DNA of 64,000 nucleotides from Pseudonocardia sp. HH130629-09. Lineage in GTDB: Bacteria > Actinomycetota > Actinomycetes > Mycobacteriales > Pseudonocardiaceae. Under the pieces are notes generated by a model. It did no database searches. It had not been told where the DNA came from and saw nothing but the letters and a program-made list of their open reading frames with translations. The position numbers and the translations under genes were made by a program. The stretch lies in the NCBI RefSeq assembly GCF_001294645.1, contig NZ_CP011868.1, forward strand, positions 3,286,001 to 3,350,000, written 5' to 3'. Below, one piece after another: positions 57,194 through 64,000 of this stretch. The stretch's first letter is position 1; every line of letters begins with the position of its first letter.

Positions 57194-57561
57194 GTGAGCA
57201 CCTCCTTCACATCACTGCTCTGCACGTGGGGCACGTGACGGCACTTGACCGGCACGCAACAACCCACTCACCGTCGAGCGCTCTTCCGCCGATTTCCGCC
57301 CGGCGCAGAAAGGATTGACGAAGCGCCCCGCGCGAAACAATCCAGCGGACCCCATTGCGATCACGACGACGGTCATCCTCAGCACCGCTGCCTACACACA
57401 GTGATCGCCTTGCATGATCGGGCAGCAACGACACGGTCTCGGAGACGTATCGATCACTCCCTGCGATCATCTGCGGCTAGGATCACGGAGGGGAAACGCC
57501 CATCACGCCCGCTGTCGAGGCAAGATCGGGTGCGATGCACACCGGTGGAGGGGAGGACGAC
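57194..57561. other. Gene-free region between the micro-ORFs and the GGDEF gene
   Basis: No credible gene is seen. CACGTG hexamers stand at 57191, 57223 and 57232. AT-richer patches (for example ACGGTGATCG-like stretches near 57400) and TAGGAT at 57478-57483 may hold the promoter of the GGDEF gene. The region is less GC-rich than its neighbours. Confidence 0.5.
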
Positions 57562-58932
57562 GTGTCTCCTGCGCCACCTCGGTGGCATCAGGTCACGCGC
57601 TGGCCCCTCTGGTCGATCCCCACCCGTCTGCTGGGACCGGTGCTGGTCGTGGAGCTGCTGGCGCTCCTCCTGACTCTCGCCGCGCTTCTCGTCCCACCCC
57701 GACTCGACCACTCCACATGGGGGCTGTTCGCCACGCTGACCGTCGCCGGAGTGCTGCACACCGAGTTGGTGGCTGGCGTGGAGCGGCTCCGGCGGTACAG
57801 CGCGGACACCCACCACGTGAACCTCACCTCGGTGTGGACGTTCGCCTCGGCACTGCTGCTGCCTGCGGCGCTCGGCGGCCTGATGGTGATGGTGGTCTAC
57901 GCCCACCTCTACCTCCGGGTGCAGCGGCCGGTCCCGTCTCCCGACCGGCATCCCGCCTATCGCCTGGTCTACAGCGGAGCGACGGTGCTACTCGCCGTGT
58001 ACGCGACGGCGGGGGTGCTGGCCGCAACCCGTCAGGGCGAGGTGTACTCCGGTCTGCCCGACGCCCTCGAACTGCCGCTGGCCCTGCTCACGTACACCGT
58101 CGTCAACACCTGCCTGGTGCTCGGTGTGGTCGCGATGGCCAGCCCGGACACCCGGGTGGTGCGGATCCTGTTCGGCGGCGACGAGCTCACCCTGGAGCTG
58201 GCGACCCTCTGTCTGGGGGCGCTGACGGCGGGGGCGCTGGCCGCGAGCGGCCCGTTCGTGGCGCTGCTCGCGGTGCCGCCGATCCTGGCCCTGCACCGCA
58301 CGATCCTGGTCCGCAAGCTGCGCGAACGCGCCGACACCGACTCCAAGACCGGTCTGCTCAACCACGCGGCCTGGCACCTGCGCGGCACCCACGAGCTGAC
58401 CATCGCCGAACGCGAACGGCGGCCGGCGGCACTGCTGATCCTCGATCTGGACCACTTCAAGGAGATCAACGACACCCACGGCCACCTCTACGGCGACCAG
58501 GTCCTCGCCGCCACCGCCCGGGTGCTGCGCGAGGAGCTGCGCGACCACGACCTCGTCGGCCGGTTCGGCGGGGAGGAGTTCGTCGTGCTGCTCCCCCGGC
58601 TGTCCGGGCACGACGGGCGCGAGGAGGTCCGGCAGATCGCCGAGCGCCTGCGCAGGCGGATCGCGGGTGAGTCCGACCCGGCGGCGCCGGTGGACGGGGT
58701 CCCCGCACAGCGGCTGCCCACACCACCCCCGGACGCCCCCGGGACCGACGGCCCTCCGTCCCGGACCGGGATCACAGTCTCGATCGGCGGGGCGCTGTTC
58801 CCCGACGACGGCCACGCCCTGACCGGGCTGCTCGAGGTCGCGGACTCCGCGCTCTACGCCGCCAAGCGCGCCGGGCGCGACGCCGTGCGGATCGGGCGGC
58901 ACACCTTCCCGGCCGAGCCCGAGCACGCCTGA
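57562..58932 (+). CDS. Membrane diguanylate cyclase (GGDEF) 1
   Basis: This 456-residue protein has six or seven membrane helices in residues 20-260 and a C-terminal GGDEF domain that makes c-di-GMP. The active loop is RFGGEEFVVLLPRLS, and the inhibitory I-site RDHD lies five residues before it. LILDLDHFKEINDTHGHLYG is intact, so it should be active and feedback-inhibited. GTG 57562 was chosen because GGAGGGGAGGAC lies just before it; an in-frame ATG at 57535 is less well placed. An insert rich in Pro (about residues 365-400) interrupts the GGDEF domain after the active loop. Confidence 0.92.
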   Translation: MSPAPPRWHQVTRWPLWSIPTRLLGPVLVVELLALLLTLAALLVPPRLDHSTWGLFATLTVAGVLHTELVAGVERLRRYSADTHHVNLTSVWTFASALLLPAALGGLMVMVVYAHLYLRVQRPVPSPDRHPAYRLVYSGATVLLAVYATAGVLAATRQGEVYSGLPDALELPLALLTYTVVNTCLVLGVVAMASPDTRVVRILFGGDELTLELATLCLGALTAGALAASGPFVALLAVPPILALHRTILVRKLRERADTDSKTGLLNHAAWHLRGTHELTIAERERRPAALLILDLDHFKEINDTHGHLYGDQVLAATARVLREELRDHDLVGRFGGEEFVVLLPRLSGHDGREEVRQIAERLRRRIAGESDPAAPVDGVPAQRLPTPPPDAPGTDGPPSRTGITVSIGGALFPDDGHALTGLLEVADSALYAAKRAGRDAVRIGRHTFPAEPEHA

Positions 58933-58994
58933 CCCGCACCGTCCTGCCGCCGCCGCGGCACCGGGCCCCACCGCCCGGGCTCAGTAGCCGGGGC

Positions 58995-60314
58995 TCAGTG
59001 GCCGGGGACGCTCCCGTCGCGCCCGATCCGGACCTGGTCGCGTCCGGCACGCTTGGCGGCGTAGAGGGCGTGGTCGGCGACCTGCAGCAGGTCGTCGAGG
59101 GACTCGCCGTCGCCGCCGGTCACCGCGACCCCGACCGACACCGACAGGTCGCGGATGGTGATGCCGCCGCCCGGGCCGTCGACGTGCACCGTCAGCGACC
59201 GGATGGTCCGCCGGATGCGCTCGGCCGCGCCGTGGGCGAGCGCGCACCCCTCCGGCCCCACCGGCAGCCCGGCGAGGAGGACGACGAACTCCTCCCCACC
59301 GAAGCGCCCGACCGGGTCGACCTCGCGAACCTGGGCCTTCAGCGTCGCGGCGACGGCGGTGAGCACCTCGTCGCCGGCGAGGTGGCCGTAGCCGTCGTTG
59401 ACGGCCTTGAAGTGGTCCAGGTCGAGGATCAGCACCGCGACGGCACCGCGCTGGCGCCGGGCCCGCGTGAGCGCCCGGTGCGCCCGGCCCCGCCACGCGA
59501 CCGCGGTGAGCAGGTTGGTCTTGGCGTCGGTGTTCGCCCGCTCCTCCAGCTGCCGGATCAGCACCGCCCGGTGCAGCACCAGCAGCGGCGGGAGGACCAG
59601 CAGCGCGAGCAGCACCTGGCGCTGCACCGCGAGCGCGGCCAGTACCGCCAGGCACAGCGTCGCGCCCTCGAGCACGTGGTCGTCCCAGTCCCCCATCAGG
59701 CGTCGCCAGTCGGGACGATGTGGCGAGGTCAGGGCCAGCGCGGTCGCGACGAGGACCTGGTTGACCAGCCCGTAGACCGCCATGGCCAGCAGCAGCGACA
59801 GGTAGCCGACCACCTGGCTCGCACCGCCGAGCCCCGCCGCCGCGGTGAGCGAGTCGGACGGGACGATGACCGAGGCGGCCATCGCGGCGAGCACGACGGT
59901 CGCGGTGGTGTAGACGTGCCGGTACAGCTTCGCCCCGGCCGGGCGCCAGACCCGCCACCACAGGTGGCCGTAGACCGCGACGACCACCAGGCCCGCCACC
60001 CCCGGCGGCAACAGCAGCGCGGCCGCGAAGGTCCAGACCGTCGACAGGTCGAAGTAGGTGACCTGCGCTCCGCGTCGGCGCACCTGGTCGATACCGGACG
60101 CCATCTCGGTGTGCAGCGCGCCGAGTGCGGCGAGACCGAGGGCACCCAGCGCCAGCATGCCGGTGTCGCGGTCCCACGGCAGCCGAGCGACGTCGGTCAC
60201 GACGAGCACCACGGCGGTGACCTCGACCAGCACCAGCACGGCGAGCACCCGGGCCAGCAGGCCGCGCGAGGGCCAGCGGGGCCGATCGGTGGCCTCACCC
60301 CGGATCGCGGTCAC
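58995..60314 (-). CDS. Membrane diguanylate cyclase (GGDEF) 2
   Basis: This 439-residue paralogue of the convergent gene has the same multi-helix N-terminus (LALGALGLAALGALHTEMAS, then STVWTFAAALLLPPGVAGLV) and a GGDEF domain with LILDLDHFKAVNDGYGHLAG and RFGGEEFVVLLAGLP, with I-site REVD five residues before. It lacks the Pro insert. GTG 60314 is the likely start; a longer frame extends to 60872 with unlike residues. A 14-bp direct repeat covers its stop codon (58979-59006). Confidence 0.9.
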   Translation of the reverse strand: MTAIRGEATDRPRWPSRGLLARVLAVLVLVEVTAVVLVVTDVARLPWDRDTGMLALGALGLAALGALHTEMASGIDQVRRRGAQVTYFDLSTVWTFAAALLLPPGVAGLVVVAVYGHLWWRVWRPAGAKLYRHVYTTATVVLAAMAASVIVPSDSLTAAAGLGGASQVVGYLSLLLAMAVYGLVNQVLVATALALTSPHRPDWRRLMGDWDDHVLEGATLCLAVLAALAVQRQVLLALLVLPPLLVLHRAVLIRQLEERANTDAKTNLLTAVAWRGRAHRALTRARRQRGAVAVLILDLDHFKAVNDGYGHLAGDEVLTAVAATLKAQVREVDPVGRFGGEEFVVLLAGLPVGPEGCALAHGAAERIRRTIRSLTVHVDGPGGGITIRDLSVSVGVAVTGGDGESLDDLLQVADHALYAAKRAGRDQVRIGRDGSVPGH

Positions 60315-60887
60315 CGGTGCCTGCCCGAACGGTCGGGACCGATCGTCTCGTCGCGACCGTGCGGCACCTGTGACGTCGTGCGCGACCGAGGCCGGTGACC
60401 ACCGGGAACCACCCCTGCCGGGGTCATGCGATCGCCCCGGGACCGGTCGGCCGGAGCATCCGGGCGGCGCATCCGGACGGCGCCGAGGGCGAGCACGCAC
60501 GGTGCGCCGTCGTCGCGGACCGGGCAGGCGCCACACGCGACGGCAGGGCCGGCGGGAGCGTGGACGCGACGCCCGTCGTCCCGCAGCCTCCGCGCTCGGC
60601 CATCGGCGTGAGGTCCCTTCGGAGTCCATGGGTGGCCCGTACCGGATCCGGCACCCGACCTCGACGGGGCCCCGCGACCTCGGCATCGTCGTCGGGCGGA
60701 GACGCAGTAGAGCGTAGGTACAGCCCGCCCGCTCGGCGTCCTGGATCACCCGTCCGAAGCCGGGCGGCGCAACGACGGCGGCGAACGGCGTACGAGTGGG
60801 GCACAGGCCCACCACGTGCACCGCCGTCCACGGCAAACGGTCGACGGCAAGCGGTCGACGACCGTTGCGCAACGGTCGACGGTGGGG
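60315..60887. other. Gene-free region with GGTCGACG repeats at its right end
   Basis: Several long frames cross this stretch on both strands, but none has a ribosome binding site or recognisable fold, so I see no gene. The right end carries three GGTCGACG copies and a 20-bp palindrome directly after the phosphatase stop. Confidence 0.5.
60859..60878. repeat. 20-bp perfect palindrome
   Basis: CGACCGTTGCGCAACGGTCG reads the same on both strands. It lies 10 bp after the phosphatase stop (minus strand) among further GGTCGACG copies at about 60839, 60853 and 60875. It may act as a terminator, or as an operator for a divergent signal. Confidence 0.6.
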
Positions 60888-61484
60888 TCAGAGCAGGTCC
60901 GCGACGTGGGCCGTCTCGTTCACCGTCGCGACCTTGCGCATCCCGTCGCGTGCGCAGACCACCCGCGAGACGCCGACGTAGTCGAGGGGGAACGGCAGGT
61001 CCCGTCCGATGCCCAGCACCTCGGCGAGGTAGGCGTTGACCACGCCCGCGTGGGCGACGACGACCACCGTCGCCCGGCCCGGGTGCGCCGCGACGACGTC
61101 CTCGATCCCGGCACGCACCCGGGCCCGGAACGCGGCGCCGTCGACGTGGTCTGGCAGGTGCCCGGCCCGCATCCGCGCCCATGCCGCCGGGTCGGCCTGC
61201 GCCATCCGGGCGACCGGGACGTAGAGCGAGCGTTCTGCGTCGTACTCGCACAGGTCGGACCGGGTGTGCGGAGCGACGCCGCGCTCGCGCGCGAGCGGCT
61301 CCGCGGTCTGGACCGCGCGGAGCATCGTGCTGGTGTACAGCGCGTCGACCGGGGAGCCGGCCAGTGCGTCGACCAGCCGGGCGGCCTGCTCCCGGCCCTG
61401 CGGCGCGAGGCCCGGGTCGGCGTGCGTACCGTCGTCGTGCTCGACGGCCTCAGGCAGCGCGTGCCGGACGAGCAGCAGGTGCAC
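60888..61484 (-). CDS. Histidine phosphatase family protein
   Basis: This 198-residue phosphoglycerate-mutase-like protein has the catalytic LLLVRHALPEAVE at the start, Arg in LYTSTMLRAVQTAEPLA, the acid in LCEYDAERSL, and the second His in VVVVAHAGVVNAYLAEVL. Acid phosphatase or phosphosugar hydrolysis is likely. GTG 61484 lies 4 bp after the HIT gene stop, so the two are co-transcribed. Confidence 0.93.
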   Translation of the reverse strand: MHLLLVRHALPEAVEHDDGTHADPGLAPQGREQAARLVDALAGSPVDALYTSTMLRAVQTAEPLARERGVAPHTRSDLCEYDAERSLYVPVARMAQADPAAWARMRAGHLPDHVDGAAFRARVRAGIEDVVAAHPGRATVVVVAHAGVVNAYLAEVLGIGRDLPFPLDYVGVSRVVCARDGMRKVATVNETAHVADLL

Positions 61485-61488
61485 CCGC

Positions 61489-61914
61489 TCAGCCCGGGAC
61501 GTGCGCGTCGTGTCCGGCGGCCCGCAGCGCCGCGCGCAGGGTCTCGGCGTGCCCGTCCTGCTCGGCGCCGTCGACGGTGGCGGCCGCGTTCGCGAAGTCG
61601 AAGGCGCGCATGTCCCACGCCGGGAACACGTGGACGTGCAGGTGGGGCACCTCGAACCCGGCGACCAGCAGACCCACCCGGGGCGGCGACCAGATCTCCC
61701 GCACCGCGAGTCCGACGGTCCGCGCCACCCCGGTGAGGTGGGCGACGAGGCCGGCGTCGGCGTCGACCCACTGGTCGATCTCGGCGCGCGGCACGACGAG
61801 GGTGTGCCCCGGGCCGAGCGGGTTGATCGACAGGAACCCCACGCACTGCTCGTCGGCCCAGACGAACCGGCCCGGGATCTCGCCGCTGATGATCTTCGTG
61901 AAGACAGTCGCCAC
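61489..61914 (-). CDS. HIT-family nucleotide hydrolase
   Basis: This 141-residue protein has the HIT fold with FTKIISGEIPGRFVWADE at the start and the catalytic HLHVHVFPAW. HIT proteins cleave nucleotide-phosphoramidates or diadenosine polyphosphates. GTG 61914 is the best start. It precedes the phosphatase gene and is divergent from the PPOX gene. Confidence 0.95.
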   Translation of the reverse strand: MATVFTKIISGEIPGRFVWADEQCVGFLSINPLGPGHTLVVPRAEIDQWVDADAGLVAHLTGVARTVGLAVREIWSPPRVGLLVAGFEVPHLHVHVFPAWDMRAFDFANAAATVDGAEQDGHAETLRAALRAAGHDAHVPG

Positions 61915-61993
61915 GGATCCGGACCCTAGTGGCCCGCGGCGCGGGGTGAGGAACGGCGGGCGCCGGGCCCCCGGCCGCCCTAGGATCCCGGGC

Positions 61994-62461
61994 ATGCCCC
62001 GCACCATCGCCCGCAGTGACCGCGTCGACCGGGACGAGCTGCTCGAGTTCGTCCGTCCCCGGCACCACATGGTGCTGATGACCACCCGTTCCGACGGCGG
62101 AGTGCAGGCCTCCCCGGTCACCGGCGGCGTCGACGACGAGGGGCGCATCGTGATCTCCACCTATCCCGAGCGCGCCAAGTCGGCCAACGTGGCGAAGGCC
62201 GGCAGGGCCGCGGTCGTCGTGCTGAGCGAGGAGTTCGACGGCGCCTGGGTGCAGGTCGAGGGCGACGCCGAGCTCATCACGCTGCCCGACGCGCTCGAGC
62301 CGCTGGTCGACTACTTCCGCGCCGTCTCCGGCGAGCACCCGGACTGGGACGAGTACCGCCGGGCCATGGCCGACCAGGGGAAGGCCCTGATCCGCATCAC
62401 CCCGACCCGTTGGAGCCCTGTCGCCACCGGCGGCTTCCCCGCCCGGCTCGCCGACTCCTGA
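61994..62461 (+). CDS. PPOX-class F420-dependent oxidoreductase
   Basis: This 155-residue protein has the split beta-barrel of pyridoxamine-5'-phosphate-oxidase-like proteins: FVRPRHHMVLMTTRSDGGVQ, then VISTYPERAKSANVAKAGRA and ITPTRWSPVATGGFPARLA. In actinobacteria this group mostly binds coenzyme F420. The substrate is unknown. ATG 61994 is the start. Confidence 0.9.
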   Translation: MPRTIARSDRVDRDELLEFVRPRHHMVLMTTRSDGGVQASPVTGGVDDEGRIVISTYPERAKSANVAKAGRAAVVVLSEEFDGAWVQVEGDAELITLPDALEPLVDYFRAVSGEHPDWDEYRRAMADQGKALIRITPTRWSPVATGGFPARLADS

Positions 62462-62488
62462 CCGTCCCTGGGACGATCGACCGCCCCC

Positions 62489-62507
62489 GTCCGCAGCAGC
62501 TGCGGAC
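62489..62507. terminator. Short hairpin after the PPOX gene
   Basis: GTCCGCAG and CTGCGGAC pair over 8 bp with a CAG loop, 27 bp after the stop. No T-run follows, so it is only a possible terminator. Confidence 0.4.
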
Positions 62508-62631
62508 GTGACGGTGATGTGGCGTGGGCCGCCGGCGGCCCCGTCCACCATGCGGCAACGGAGCCCGCCCTACACAGTGTGAGCGTGCCAGCGGCCTGCG
62601 GCCGGGGGTACGCGACGAGAGGACACAGACC

Positions 62632-64000
<1,369 letters not shown>

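Noticed and set aside
57207..57470. Minus-strand 87-codon frame upstream of the micro-ORFs
   Set aside because: No ribosome binding site or recognisable fold; composition unlike neighbouring genes.
60424..61251. Minus-strand 275-codon frame upstream and inside the phosphatase gene
   Set aside because: Overlaps the phosphatase in another frame and has Arg-rich low complexity; no ribosome binding site.

Overview
The window is about 73% GC with dense GTG/ATG starts, many 4-base start/stop overlaps, and gene families and gene order typical of Actinomycetota: the RNase H/CobC - zinc ribbon - Nif3 - CobC-like - PtpA block, mycothiol-type DinB, F420-type PPOX, Asp23/AmaP cluster and hemE - DUF3000 - response regulator - RNase D - dxs block. 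Pseudonocardiaceae (for example Pseudonocardia) is my best guess; the genus is inference.

Layout. 1-5.2 kb: 3' part of secF, then small regulatory, metabolic and secreted genes. 5.4-6.9 kb: a decayed patch holding a frameshifted siderophore-interacting protein, a 5'-truncated methyltransferase, a 165-bp inverted-repeat element with a 3-bp target duplication, and a frameshifted DUF3291 remnant. 7.2-7.6 kb: RNase P RNA (rnpB). 7.8-10.5 kb: SelO and a frameshifted ArsB/SLC13-like transporter. 10.5-16.5 kb: the RNase H/phosphatase, zinc-ribbon, Nif3 and aminotransferase operon, divergent from ptpA and a fructosamine kinase. 16.5-19.1 kb: a TmsA/TmsB-like pair for 10-methyl fatty acids. 19.3-25.3 kb: hydrolases, an AbgT transporter, a creatininase-family amidase and a GntR regulator with a perfect operator. 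25.5-27.9 kb: 17-bp tandem repeats, an alpha/beta hydrolase and an acyl-CoA dehydrogenase. 27.9-32.3 kb: an iron-box-controlled siderophore ABC importer coupled to a PLP enzyme. 33.1-36.2 kb: a seven-gene Asp23/AmaP envelope-stress cluster. 39-43.7 kb: a glycine-betaine/choline-type ABC importer with two tandem binding lipoproteins. 43.7-45.9 kb: two convergent LigD-type polymerase-domain genes. 46.3-50.1 kb: msrB and the heme genes hemQ, hemG and hemE. 50.2-56.9 kb: DUF3000, a NarL-type regulator, RNase D, then a convergent dxs - response regulator - histidine kinase operon. 57-60.3 kb: two micro-ORFs and two tail-to-tail GGDEF proteins. 60.9-64 kb: phosphatase, HIT, PPOX and the start of glgX.

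The most unusual signal is upstream of dxs. Two 21-nt reading frames (57173-57193 and 57080-57100, minus strand) each have a good Shine-Dalgarno sequence and encode the same hexapeptide, MRNWEW. They differ only at the first base of the start codon and at a silent Arg position, and their flanks are not similar. A roughly 20-bp hairpin follows the second copy before dxs. This could be a translational or attenuation leader, or a very small peptide gene pair. Other points worth checking are the element inside the decayed patch, the Ser/His-less TAP-family lipoprotein, the apparent CTG start of RNase D, and the iron-box operon that has no binding protein.
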